Assembly: GCF_021155775.2 (NCBI RefSeq)
Contig: NC_060234.1
Span: forward strand, 40,545,026-40,609,025
Reading direction: 5' to 3'
DNA from: Neodiprion pinetum
Lineage: Eukaryota; Arthropoda; Insecta; Hymenoptera; Diprionidae
DNA length: 64,000 nt
In this document: one piece after another, positions 1-12,428 of the stretch
Numbering within the stretch: position 1 is the first letter of the stretch
Layout: each line of letters opens with the position of its first letter
The notes under the pieces: model-generated
The model's database searches: none
What the model saw: only the letters and a program-made list of their open reading frames with translations
What the model was told of the DNA's origin: nothing
Position numbers and translations under genes: made by a program

Positions 1-2583
1 AAAACTGGCCCTGGTATCGAAGACCTTTATCGGTCATTTTTTCAGCAAAACCCTGTAGCCTATAAATTATCGTCTCTCACAATCAGCCGCACCATCGTTC
101 TTAATTGGGCCACGTATTAATCCCCTTCCGCTTAGGGGATTTATTTTCGGACCTGCGCTGACGTGGGATCGAGGTGAAAAAGGAAAGGGAGATCGGGGGA
201 TGGGGGATAAGGGAGATGAGGAGAAAAAACGCACACAAGTCCGGGAAAGTATATCGAGTGTGGGGAAAAGCGAGGAAAAAGAAAGAAAGTATAAAGAGCG
301 GACACGGAGGATTACGCGGTCTTAGAAATTGGAGAGAAAAAACAGGCGAGAAGAAGAAGGAAAAATACGATCGCGGTTAGGTTGCCTATAGTCTCAACCT
401 TAAACTCACACAATATTATGACGATTCGTCCACGCGCTCTTTGAAATTGAATACAACCGTCGAAGAGAAACGCCTCGACGTTTTTCGCTATAACTCTTCC
501 TCCTTCCTCGCAAGTTCGTAGGATTGGACCGCCTGTGAATGAAAAAAATGATAGAACAAAAAACAGGAATGCACATTCGACGTCGTGATGAATTGAAAGG
601 ACAAGAGTCACGGGAAAAGCGTCTACAAACGATAAATATTTACCCGAAATTCAAACCCCGCGACTGATCCATAAATTTTTAAACCTTGACAAACAAACAT
701 CACGTCCAGATATACCCTCACGGATTAAGTCACAGGCTTCTATGGCGTGTATTTATGGTTGTATAGAGTTCCCACAAGGTCCCAGTGATCTATGGGGGAA
801 GTCCCATGGTGTTGCCACTTCACAGCGCATATATTATACGTCACAAGCCCAACGAACGAAAATATATTGACCGAACCCTGCGAAATTATCAAGTAGTTAA
901 TTCTCGAGTGGCTTTATTCAGTGAAACCTAAACGTCGTTAGAAATTTCTTTTCAAGACGAGTAAAAACATTCGTCATCACAGTCTTCGCGTAACAATTTT
1001 CTTCCTTATACCCTCTCATTTATCATCTCTATCGGTATCGACTATTTCTCCACACCGCCAATAATTTTGCGTGTATGGGAAGTGCCGAGGCTGGAATTTA
1101 CGATCATCTGAACGCCTCAGCTGTGCTGCAACACAGTTAAGGTTATCAGGGTGACGGTGAAATCGGCGCAACTTAGCTGCAGCAACGTCTAGTCGTGGGT
1201 GAATTAGATGGTTGCGGTACCTTCGGCGGTTTGAATAAGTGGATTGAATTGAGCGGGCAACCCTCTCTGGTCCTCCACCATCACCGACTAGTAAACCCTC
1301 AGTCAGGGACGCTGCGCCGTTTGACGGCATCAACAGCTTGTCCGGCAGCATGGCTAGCGCCTGGAGAATTCCACCCTCCTAATCCATTGGTCCCAAAGGA
1401 TTTCCCCGCGCGTTTCTCGCCAAGGTTAGTTCGAGAAATTAGTCTATATTTGGAGGGACCAGCTGATGAGAGGAGAAGGTATCGAGTTTGTTTTGAGATC
1501 CAATGGCCCGTCGACGAAGGACGAGATCCGTCGCGGATACGTTTTCACAAAACCGTCCAAATGGGTCTGAAATTTATGTTTTGTTGCCGGTTTCGCTGTG
1601 CCACTTCACGCTTGCGCCTTTCTAGATTTTCCGAGTAAATAATCCTCCGTTTTCATCTCTAATTCCGACCCTGTCGTCTCGACGAAGAAAAATTCCTCCT
1701 ACGTATATTTTTATTTTCTGATCGAAGGGCGAACAGCGGGGATGATAACGAGGTGAATCAGAGGTCGCGTGCTGCCCGATCCAACGGCATCCAGCTCCTG
1801 TCGTCGGGCTTTATTAAGCGTCATGGGGGCATCGTCAATTATCCCCAATCTCCGTCCCATTAGTTTTATCAATAAACTTGTGCTGTATAAATACACCTTA
1901 TATCCATATACCATGCGCTCCCTGTACACAGATGAGAAAATCGAGATAAGAAACCCGTCACGAATAAAAAAAATGCCGGTCCGTTATCTCATCGTCTATC
2001 AAACTAAATTTCAATCAATTACTGTGGATAAATGGACCATTTTTATTCTTTCTCGTCGTGGGAACGGCGAAATTTTTCGAAGACACGTTTCATTTTCTAA
2101 CGCAAAGTAGTCACCAGGACTATATAACTTATTAAATTTAGTACAAACTAGTGGAACTAGTAACGAATACGACCGAATTTTTACATCGTTTGAATTATTT
2201 CTACAATAGTCTACCAAGAACCGTTACTGGGTTTCGAATTCTGATGAACAAGTAGTGAATACAGAAGGACAATTGACAGCAGGCAGCCCGTCCCGAGGTT
2301 TCAAAATTATAAACTACACGTGGGGAGACCGGGTAAACGGATATGTATAGTTTTCTCATACCCTTCGGTTTCTCGCTCAGCGATGGCTAAACGGCATCCA
2401 TTAGAGGTGAAAATAAATGTGAAAAAAGTCCCGATTCGCCAGGTCATTCATCAAGCAGCAGTCGCTGTGCAAGTGCCTATTTTTGAACTCTAGTGCGTGG
2501 CACCGTCGTTCCCTCCTAAACGAGTGTCTGTCTGACGGGACGATCCGTGAGTCCTGCGTCCTGCGTGCAGGCGCGTGCTGCGG
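1..2583. other. Non-coding DNA, no gene seen
   Basis: AT-rich with a GC-richer patch at 1080-1600. The longest open frame (1195-1638, plus) has no recognisable domain and overlaps an opposite-strand ORF at 1016-1351. No tRNA or repeat copy was recognised. Confidence 0.6.
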
Positions 2584-2591
2584 TATAAATA
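2584..2591 (+). promoter_or_regulatory. Candidate TATA box (TATAAATA)
   Basis: A perfect TATAAATA sits in a locally GC-rich context (GCGTGCTGCGG before, CCGATCCGC after). It is followed within 750 bp by a GC-rich block that ends in a consensus splice donor. A start of transcription near 2613-2620 would be expected. The initiator is not distinctive, and TATA-like words are frequent in this AT-rich DNA. Confidence 0.3.
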
Positions 2592-2614
2592 TCCGATCCG
2601 CAATGCACGCGTTT

Positions 2615-3324
2615 ACCTCCTGACAGGATCATCTCCGTGAGAAAAAAGCTCAGAGCTCAACGATAAACAAAAAAAACAAATCAAAATAAAAAAAAATAGC
2701 GATCGAACTACGCGGTTTTTATTATCGATTCAAACTTCCGAACCGGAAGTTCACTTGACGGAACGTTTCTCTTTTCCTTCCCCGAATCGCCGGTGCGAAA
2801 ATTGACTGAAGTAATTTGAAAGCGTCGGCTAAAGTTAGCCGCGTATCGTCGTCGGAAAGTGCGATGTGTCCCCGCAAGTTCGGCGAGAGCCAAAGTATCA
2901 CCCTTGCGGGTGTAACATGACGAACGACTTCGTCAAGACGTCGTTCCCGAGGCACGCCGAGTCGCCTACGAAGACAGACGGCGACTCGGTCGACTCTGAG
3001 CTGACTCGATTCATCATCTTCGGTCTGACGTTGGTAGCGAGAGTCGAGCCAAGGTGTGGAACGGTCCGACAGCCATGTGGATTCGCAATTCGGGCCTATT
3101 TTCAAATCGGGGAAAGAAGAACAGCCCGGAGAAACGATGGCTAGGACGAAGAAGAACTTTCGTGTAGTAAATTAACGCGGTGGCAAAAGCTCGGCGAAAG
3201 CTCAGCGCAACTTCGGAGACGGACGGCATCTATTTGCGAGGCTAATGAGCAGCCACGACGTTCTAATCATCCGAACAAAGGAGAGGAGCTGCTGCTCAGG
3301 ATCGTCCGACGTCGGTTCCAGAAG
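2615..3324 (+). other. Candidate first exon of an unidentified plus-strand transcript
   Basis: The stretch is GC-richer than its surroundings and ends at CCAGAAG|GTACGT (GT at 3325-3326), a strong donor. It contains a complete 75-codon ORF (2917-3144) whose ATG has an A at -3 (GTAACATGACG) and whose first part has mostly G or C at third positions (MTNDFVKTSFPRHAESPTKT...). A second ATG at 3245 stays open across the donor in phase 2 (MSSHDVLIIRTKER...). Neither peptide is recognised. A minus-strand ORF (2722-3105) overlaps, so the open frames may simply reflect composition. Support is circumstantial. Confidence 0.22.
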
Positions 3325-4562
3325 GTACGTTCGTCCGGATGGCGCAGATCGTCGCGACGCCACTCAACGCGGTACCAAATGGGTACCAAACTCCAGCAGA
3401 ACCCGCAAGCCCTGTGACCGCCACATATTCGCTCGAGAAACACGTGACTAACTTTGCCCACCGGAAACTTGAACAACTCGTCGTGTAAACACCAGGGAGA
3501 AGCATCGCGGACCGCGAGCTGTTCGTCCTTGGGTTAAACTCCGCAAACTATGGATAACTAACCCTGTGAAAATATCGACGATGATGCTTGACGTGTTGCG
3601 GAATAACACTTCGTCATGTTACGTGTGGAGTGCACTTGATATTATAACTGGTTAGAGTTGACGGAAGGTGAAGATGGACTTGTCATCGTGTCCTTTGACG
3701 CGGCCCTTTTCTTCAACGGGTTTTACAAGCGTGAGAAATATCCCGATCTCTGCTGAATTTTCATTTGAACACGACGATAAATTGACGTCAAAGTGGAGGT
3801 TTGACTTATTCTTAAGAAATTATAACCTTATCTTACGTAACTGTACGATAACGTCAGCCGGTTGACCATTAATAAATAAATCAGAGATGTATATTAATGA
3901 GAAAGAAGCATCGAGTCGTCCTCCAGCAACGTGAAATTCAAGTGAAGTACTTTTGAGACACGCGCGAATGAGTATAGAAAGTAATCCTCTAATGCGTAGA
4001 CCCAGAGTGTATACACGAATAGGTATAAGAGCAAGAGCGAAGTTTTTCTTTGGACACATTTTAAATTATTCAGCTAATGAGCAAACGCGGAGAAAAATAC
4101 TGAGAGGAAAACGTTGGCCTGAGGTTAATGGAGGCGAAGTAATTAGACACTGAAACCAAACGATAAATAGAGTCACTCCAGAAATGCGAGCTTCTCTCTT
4201 TCTCTCTCGCTTCCGTCATTCTACCTCTAACTCCAGGGATGATTATTTGAAGTATGGAATCCACGACGCATCGTGAACTGTCATACTAGCAGGATTCGTG
4301 AATTAGTTCCAATAGCCTCGACAAAATGCGTTCATCATTATAGGTACATGTTGAAAATTGCCATTCCTTGCGGAATATGAATGAGCTCTTATTACCGGGG
4401 TTTTAGCAAAGGAGATACGGATAAAAACGTCGGAAATGGAAATTTTCTCTATCTCTCATGTTTCCCAATCCGCTTTATTTACCCGTCTGAAGAAAATTTA
4501 ATTCTCACAATCCAAAGAAATTTAGACCGCTGTCACGCGCGGTTGCTGATTAAATGTCCCTC
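3325..4562. other. Non-coding DNA, no gene seen
   Basis: Follows the candidate donor at 3325. Only short ORFs on both strands; no motif that I can support. Confidence 0.6.
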
Positions 4563-4995
4563 ACATTGCACTGAGAAAAGTTGCATTTGTTACAGTAACT
4601 AAAAAAATTCGGTAAAACAGGTATCGTTAAAAAAAATGTTTGAATATCGTTGGCGTTACAAAAAACGAGGTAAACGTAACTATTTTACGCTATTGTCGAT
4701 TCTTTTTTGGTAATTGCAATGCAAAACCAGTTTCTGAGGTTTACTCTACTTTTTTAGTTAAACAAGGTTTTGACATCAATTTATTGTTGCACAAGCATTA
4801 AATTTTCGCAACAGTTGCAAGAAAATATAGTAAGAGTGATCGTAATGAGAAAGAATAGTATCGATTACTAGACTTTCTAGTAACAGCTAAAAAAATAACT
4901 TTCATTTTCTACCTAGAACTATATTTTTCGTTTATGGTAAAAAATGAAAGTAGTTAAGGACTGAATGGTAACTGGAACTAAAAATTTCTTCCACT
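4563..4995 (-). mobile_element. Roughly 430-bp dispersed repeat, copy 1
   Basis: Read on the minus strand, this copy lines up along its whole length with 47972-48402. Shared blocks are GTTCCRGTTACC, TAGGTAGAAAATGAAA, GTTACTATTCTTTCTC, ATTTTCTTGCAACTGTTGCG, GTAGAGTAAACC and GTTACTGTRACAAATG. Ends of the type GAGARAAATTT appear at both sides in the other copies, suggesting short terminal inverted repeats. There is no open frame. Probably a MITE. Confidence 0.8.
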
Positions 4996-7630
4996 GTGGC
5001 ATCAACTTTACGACGAGCAATTAGTCAACGCTCTTCAATTTCACAGGTAAAATTTACGACCACATACACTCGACGATTTCTGACAAATTAGGCACGCGAA
5101 TTGTAACCACAAGTTTGGGTTTCACAAAGTGATGACCCGATGAGTGAAAGCAGAAAATACTCAAGCTCAAATCGTTGACCCTAGAAACACATTACGCTCA
5201 ACTATTCGCTCGATAAATCAGTCAACGAATCTTGCAGCTTACGCCTTTCAATTTTATTGCTTCTCGCATGTATGAGCAACGATCAAAGAAGTTCCCGCAA
5301 CAGCGGAGAATAAGCGAGTAATTCTTTTGGCAGTGTGGAAAAAGATGTAAAAAAAATATCAGTCAGCCGCATCTCTGTGCTCGGAGTTGTCTGGTTGAGA
5401 CAGATGGGGAAACCCAATCAACGCTCATTAACAGTAAGCGTCGAGGAGACAAGACGAGGCTCATCGTAAATTTATCGGCAACAACTGTTCCACTTAACGG
5501 GCCGCAACTCACCCGTCCTGGATGTTCCTCTCCCGCATAGAGGGGTAAGACGAAGCGCCGATTTTCCCGAGGGTTGCGAGGCCCCCCCGCCTTTCCTCAG
5601 AGTCGGCAAAAACCTTCGACAACTTTTATGGATTTACAGTAAAAATCAATTAGCTTCTGATTGGCGAAGAAGCGAGACGACGCTTGTCCAACCAGCGTTT
5701 TTTCCGCTCTCCGCGGCGTTACGACAGCGCAACTTCTCTCCTTCGACTCGCATGCACTTGCGGGCCTTTAATTTTATTTTACTAGAATTCTCGTAACGAC
5801 ACGCCAGTGCTGTACCACCGTTGGCAGCATTGATCACGCCGACACGTGCGCGGATTGTCTCGCTGTGTATCGTACAAAGGTTCAGACGCCAAAGTCGCGG
5901 AACGAACGAGATTAGAAACGGCCTCTCAAAATACCACCCTGCACATCGTTCGCCAAGAGTGTTGCGGCCCACCGTGCTAATGACTATGCTTTTCGTTCGT
6001 TCTTTGTCAACCTTGTGGTACCGGGATAATGGACTAAATTTTCCCCCTTGACTCTTGACTAGATCAACTTCGACCTCATCTATTAGTATGGTATTAAATC
6101 AGCTGTGAACAATTTGATTGATCCGAACACTGATCACACGGTTACTCGTCGCATCCCGAGTAGAAATTTTAGAACTCCTTTAACACTCTTAACCCTCCAT
6201 TCCTTTATTTGTAATTCAGATAATATGCCAACTTCAATTTAGGTCTCACTTTCATCTTCCATATTCTGACAGCTAAGTTTGACTCAATGGAGCCTCGAAT
6301 TTGCGCAACTCGAGAAAAGAAAATCTGACGAATTTATTGAGGTTAAACCAGGAATAATTCAACTGACGCTGCCAAGGGTCAAATAAGTCCCAAATTTGAT
6401 CATCATTAAAACCTGAAACATCGGTATCGGGACTTTTGCGCAGTTTTGAGGTTTACTTCAGGTCTTTTTCACTCGGAATTTTCCCATCTGGTAAGGTCCA
6501 ATATAAATCTAAAAAACCTCGAAATTTTACTAAACTCCAATCGAGATCTAAGATTTCGTATCAGGATGGTTTTGCGATCACAAATTATCCGAATGAGTGA
6601 TCGGTGGTGATGTATAAAATACGTATGATTCCAAATGATGGTATTATATCAGCGATAGAAACCATTCTACGACAAAAGCGAGTATCCGCAGCTTTTTGGA
6701 AAGTAACGATTGTAGATACAGAGTACCGATGACGATTTGGTACAGTGAATTTGCATACGATAATCTAGCTCGACTTTGGATGGGCTTTTCTGTGCTTCAA
6801 CAACTTACCCTTGGTACTAAAAATGGTCAATCGTGTGTAACGAATTGCTTGTTTGCCAAGCCAAGTACTATGAATGCATTATAGAAAAGGACATTTTATA
6901 TTAATAAGAATGGTGAGACAGATAAAAATTGGTCAGGAATCGTGATGGAGGATGAAATAAAATAAAATAATAATAAATACTTAAAAATAACGCTTATCTT
7001 TTGGAGGCGTCGTACGATAAAAGTAAATGTTTTTCCGCTCTATTAAATCGTCAGTCCTTATATATTGTTTATTTTAATCAATCTGCTCATCGGATTCTGA
7101 ACTTCGTCACCTTCCCAACAGGGTTCGAAAATGTTACAATAGAAAAAACAAATAAATAAATAGTTAAAAATTCGGTCGTGGGTCTTAGACGGACGTTACA
7201 TAGATGTGGATGATTTGACGATTACTGACCGACTGACCATTCTCGCAGCCTCACGATGATCGACACCACACGTATATGTGTGAACCTATACGTGTGATGT
7301 CCAAACTCTTACACGTGTGACGGAGCGAGTTCGAAGCAGAGCTTTCGTCGTAGACGCGGTGAGAGTGTCGAGGGCGTGGTAAAAGCGCCGGCTGGGATTT
7401 GCGAGCCGTTTATTTACCCGAGTATTTTCAAGACCGAGGTCTGAAGACGAGCGTCTAGACTCACTCGCCTTGCTTTTGCTCACGCGACAGCCAAACTCTA
7501 GCTGCCGGGCTTTTTTCACTCGTAGTAAAACTTGCGGATGGGGTAATATTTACCGGCTCTCCCGTTGAGACGTGGTTAAGCGTGCGACCACTCAAAAGTG
7601 ACGTGTTCACGATTTCCAAGTTTATGTGTT
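4996..7630. other. Non-coding DNA, no gene seen
   Basis: Mixed AT-rich sequence. A C-run (CCCCCCC) lies near 5581 and a GC-richer block at 5660-5990 has overlapping short ORFs on both strands. 6280-6560 reads like an old dispersed repeat (similar short words such as AAACCTGAAAC recur), but I could not pair it with another copy. Confidence 0.55.
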
Positions 7631-8290
7631 AAGGGGGAGGGGGGGTACAGCTTGGACGATCTAGAGAAATACTTAATTTTAGGAGTTTTTCTTTTTTAAG
7701 GGAAATGAAAAAACTTGGAACAACTTCAGTTTTAGGACTTTATTATTCTTACTCTGAAGAACATTTTGGAATTTTTTCATTGTAATTAATAAAAAAAAAA
7801 AAAAAAAATGGCGGCATGGCGCATATAAGTAGTAAACGAATCCGTGCTAGAGGGCTTTTGCGGTGACTCTTGTTGAATCTCCTGACCTCACTATTCAACT
7901 TGTGAGAAATAGAAACATTATTTTTTTTGAGTTAACGACACCGTTTCTGGTTCGAGCTTGTAGTCCAAATGTTAAAGAAAAACCAAAGTTGATACATATA
8001 CGATTATGAACAAACAATTGGATTGGAATTCAAAAATCTAGTCACGAACTCGAATATACAAACAAGTTTTAACGATAAAGCTACTGGATTGAAATGTGGT
8101 CGTTTGCTACTTGCATGTCCTATGCCGCCATTTTGTTACTAATTTCAATGAAAAAATTCAAAAATCTTCTTAAGACTATGAATAATAAAACCCTTAGGCT
8201 GAAATTGTATCAAGTGTTTCCTTCAGAAAAATTCTTCTAAAAATATATATAATTTTAGACCGCCCAAGATGGACTCCCCCCCACCTTCCT
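7631..8290. mobile_element. About 660-bp foldback transposon with G-rich ends
   Basis: The left arm (about 7633-7842) and right arm (about 8098-8287) are inverted copies. Shared blocks include the G-run termini, TTTTATTATTC, GAATTTTTTCATTG, AATGGCGGCAT and AAGTAG(T/C)AAACGA. The 255-bp centre has no ORF of note. The left arm has a 20-nt A run next to the ATGGCGGCAT block. The ends are uncertain by several bases because of the homopolymer G/C tracts. No transposase is present. Confidence 0.83.
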
Positions 8291-11050
8291 CAAGATTTTG
8301 GAAAAAGTTGGACGCAATCGCGCGCCGAGAAGGCGGTGGACTTCTCTGTTTATAAATGACTGCTCGCTGACTGACTGAGGGGCGAACAGAGGCGCCAACC
8401 TCTTCACGGGAATTCGAGGTGTGAAAGACTTAAGGTCGGGGTGAAGTCTTTATTAATACGACCCGGAGCGTAAACAGTGTCACACCGTTGCCCGATATTT
8501 TCTTAAACTAACGTAACTATCTGTCTCTTTCATTAAAGTACATATATAGTACCTGTATGGTTGAGATTAATAAATTTGGTAACTGAGGTCAATTTCCTAA
8601 GTGAAAGGGTTCAGTAGATATGAGTTAGAGTACGTCAGAGGTTAAATTGTGAAAACAAGTTCAGCTTGCCTCTCTTTCATTTCTTACGTCAAAATTGAAA
8701 GCTTCTGTTCAGCTGTAAAGCTGGTTTGATTAAAATTATTCGCAAAAATCGAACTACGGATACATCGGCAAATTGAATATCTCTAGAGAAGATCGCGGAG
8801 CATATCAATCGATTTATATAAAATTACCTGCTTTGCGGACTTTCGGTTTGCGTAGAATGCAAAATATTTCCAAGGAACAATTTCACCGAGGAACAAAACA
8901 AGCGTACAAGCTTTCGTAATTTATTTGCAGATGAATCGTCGCAGATGGCCGAAGACATTTGAGCAACTGAGGATGGAGCAGTGAAAAAAAAATAAAAAAA
9001 ACAACAGAAAATTTGAAACAAAGTCGGATGACGGAGATTGGTTAAAAGGTTCAGCACTTGGGGTCACGAGCGCTGAGCCGTGGACCGAGTTTCCGGTATT
9101 TGATTTCGCTGGATGGCGTGGCGCGTCGAAACGGCGGTAACAAATCTCGGCTGAAATACTGAAACAAGTTTCGGTGGTTTCTCTCGTAGGAAGTGCTAAG
9201 TAAGCGAATCGGGTATCACCGACCGTTAAGATGACGGAGTAGACGGGAAAGGACCGCAGTTATTCTTCGCTTTTATTTCTCTAAACTCTGTGTAAATCAC
9301 GAAAGTAACCCCCGAACGTAATATCTTCTTCCCATACCTTATTTCCGAAACTCTAAGATGCTTCGTTCATCTTTGATTCTATCTTCTTCTTATATTATTG
9401 CCATGCCTATTTTTTATTTATTTTTTTTTATTTCTATTTTTTGGCATTTTCTTTTTCTTAAACATTTGCCAACCAGTTCTCCAAGTTCAAAAGACTATTC
9501 ACGAATCCCGACTAATTGTAAAACTTTGTTACTTTATTCCGCGTCATCGGTTGAAATCGCAACAGGAAAGAATGTCGAAACCGTGCATTTGCTCTTTTGC
9601 GTTTATTTGCGGTGTGTACAATTTTTTTTCTTTTTTTTTATTTATTTCTACTTTTATTTTTTTCTCGCAGGGTTTTTTAACCTTCTTTCACCCCATGTTC
9701 AGCTTAAATTCATTTGCTTATTTATTTATTTGCTTATGTTTCGTTTCTTTTTATTATATACCTACTCCGGAGAGGCTTTCAGCCTTATGCTCACCGCGAG
9801 TTCGCGCGGCGACTCGCCAAATTTATTTCCTTCCAAGTCGGATCCGCTGGGTGTGAAAATAAAACGAATGACCCTCTCGCCGCTTTACACGGTTAACATT
9901 TTACACACCAACACACACGCATGCAAATGTATAAGCTTGCGAAACTTAAATTCGCGCGTGTATAACGGCTGTTTCAATTGGGTGAAGAAAAACAGCCGCA
10001 TTTTAAGCCGCTGGGTTGGACGAAAGTTTCTTTTTTTTTCGGCCTTTTTCCTTCCTCGTTTCACTGGAACGTTTCAACGCGTATGTGAAGATGTATGAAC
10101 CTTTACTCGCATAATAAACACCGAGCTGGGCAACTGACGAATGAAAAATATCAGCCGTGATATCTCACGCAGTCTGTGAATTAGTTGAATCGCTTTGCGA
10201 ACGATATAATGAGAATATTCTGAAACTTCAGGAGAAAGAAGAAATTATCAAGAGGAGAGACGGAAAGGGTTGAAATTATCTGAAGCACCTGCTCAAGGAT
10301 TCGAAAATATTTCTCGTGTTTGAAAAATAAATCTAATTGATAATACTGCTGGTACGTGAAAACGATTTTGAACGTGACTCGAAAACCGTTGCAGTAAATA
10401 ATTGAAGCAGCGTCATTGAGTTTAATTGTATAACACGACCATTAAATTTCAAGCGGGATGAATTTGCTGTTATAATGATTAAAGGACGAGGATTGATTAA
10501 AGTTGTTTATTTTAAAGATTAATTTCATTTTTAGTCCATCGATAAAACCGATGAGAAGAATAACTCACCGACGGATCCGACAAACGATTGAAAAATGTCG
10601 GCGGAATTACTCCGAATACGAAAACACAAATTACTTACCATATATATTTCAACACTGTAAAGACTTCGGGCTGCACGACTCAACGGCCACATATGCGGAA
10701 GTAATTTTGCGATATTGGAGGATGCGGCTTGAATATTGTGGAACTGCAGGAACAGTGGCAACGGACCGGAAGATCTCGTTGACATTTATTATGCCCTCAG
10801 CGATATGTATGCCGCCATTATCGTCGAAGAGCGGAAGCTGCACAATTCGAGATTGTCCCAGTCTGATTGCACCGAATAATTTAGAATTCCTGGGTCCCAG
10901 ACGCCTTGCCTGATCCATATCCCGGATTATCGCACGTCTATGTTACAATATGCAGAATCAAGTCGATTGCTTTATAACAAATTTTCACTTCGTTCCAAAC
11001 TCCCTTCCAATATTTTCAGCAACACATATGCGTAGGAGTCAAAAATGTCC
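8291..11050. other. Non-coding DNA with a T-rich tract
   Basis: 9410-9760 is a T-rich tract (TTTATTTTTT-type runs) that gives long but meaningless Phe/Leu/Tyr-rich frames on the plus strand. At 10649-10918 an 89-codon minus-strand ORF has no splice context or known domain. No gene is called. Confidence 0.55.
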
Positions 11051-11189
11051 TGAGATATAGAAAAAACGTACTGAACCAAAGACACTCATATTTTTCAAAA
11101 GCCAATTACTTGAAAGTCATTCTAAAACTACGAAATAATTAATTTCTTCCTGTTATTTCGCGACGTTAACATTACTAGCTTCAATCTCG
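11051..11189. mobile_element. Relic of the palindromic family of 55.3 kb
   Basis: The stretch CTCATATTTT-CAAAAGCCAA followed by CTTGAAAGTCATTCTAAAA matches copy 1 at 55332-55541. It ends in the related terminal sequence (GACGTTAACATTACTAGCTTCA). The left terminus is not recognisable. Confidence 0.65.
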
Positions 11190-12242
11190 TAATTGAAAAA
11201 TAAACATTACATTCTTGAGATCCAAATTCTGTAATACGAAGCTCGAACAATGTTTTCGCCGACATATTTCATCTGGTGTATAAAATTCCGTTAATAATAT
11301 GAAAAAAATGTCTTGTGCCTAACACAAGCAGTCGTTTCTACAGCCTTGACTGGTATGAAAAAATTCCCTAAATTTTTCGGCGAGAGTTCTTCAAAAACGT
11401 TACTCACTCGTTCGTGTAAAAGATAAAAAAAAAAAAAAAAAAAAAAAAGAGTAAAAACAACGAAGAAATAAAAAGCGTACGGCAACAAAGGTCTGAAAAT
11501 AAGATCCGAGCCCGAAGTTAAATTGCTAAGGTGGTCGGTGGTAAGAATTTACGGAATTTTATTTCACTCTCTTCTGGACATATTTTGTTTTCCCCCCTTC
11601 CTCCATCTTGTGCGTCTGTATCCTTGCAAAATTTTCCGAATCCCCGCGTGTCGAGGGGGATAGAGATAGAGATAGAGACACATACGAGTATGTACGTTCG
11701 CCAGATTGGCGCGTGATTCAGACGACTGCGAGGCGGTTCAGAGGTCACCGTGCACTGATGCGTTCCCATTCGTCAACGACGGCATTCGCCTCCTCGTCGG
11801 ATGCTCCGCGCCACTTAGCCTGGTAATATATCGCCCCGGTGGTAACCGTCCACGTCCCGTACATTACCTTGTCGTCCTTTTCGTCCCGGAACTTCCCCAG
11901 CCGCAAAGCGTCTCGCGGTGCTTTAGAAATTGCCACGATTTACCGAAATCCACAAATTTCACACCTCGTGCAACTTCGCATTACCGATTTTTAACCATTT
12001 TTATCAGGTAACACGCGGCTACCGCACAGGCTGAAGCAAATTCATTCTTTATTATTGATTAACGGGAAATTTTTATTCAATTCTAACACACGTTATACGA
12101 TGACGATTTAAATATTGTTCGAATTATGTGTAAGAATATAGCTGTTCACTCAAGTTTTCGTTAATTTATTTTTGCGCCAGTATGAAATTGCGGCGACAGT
12201 TAGAATTGGGAAATTGTAAAACGAATAACCGTGAAGTACAAG
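11190..12242. other. Non-coding DNA, no gene seen
   Basis: A 24-nt A run lies at 11425-11448 and a short GATAGA/GATAGAGATAGAGA tract near 11658-11680. A GC-richer patch at 11700-11930 is open in several frames on both strands but none is recognisable. Confidence 0.55.
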
Positions 12243-12428
12243 CGAATAGTGACAAATGAGATTTTTTATTTAATTGTTTTTTTTTTAATTTTATTTAGTT
12301 TTGGTTTCAGCAATAAAAATAATTTTCATTCTGAACCCTGAACTATATTTTTCGGTCATGGGTGAAAACTTTAAAGGGTTAATGAATTTATAATTGTGCC
12401 CAGTAACAACTAGAAATTTCTTTCGTCG
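12243..12428 (-). mobile_element. Roughly 430-bp dispersed repeat, degraded partial copy
   Basis: The blocks AACTATATTTTTCG and AGTAACAACTAGAAATTTC, with the intervening spacing, follow the minus-strand copy at 4563-4995. Divergence is high and the distal half is not recognisable, so this is an older fragment. Confidence 0.55.

Noticed and set aside
1195..1638. 147-codon plus-strand ORF
   Set aside because: No codon bias, no splice signals, no recognisable domain, and an ORF on the other strand overlaps.
9358..10098. A 246-codon plus-strand ORF, very hydrophobic
   Set aside because: It arises from a T-rich tract (TTT/TTA/TAT codons). The Phe/Leu/Tyr runs are low-complexity and a second frame is open over the same DNA.
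10649..10918. 89-codon minus-strand ORF with protein-like texture
   Set aside because: No acceptor or donor in phase and no known family. Three frames are open here on both strands.
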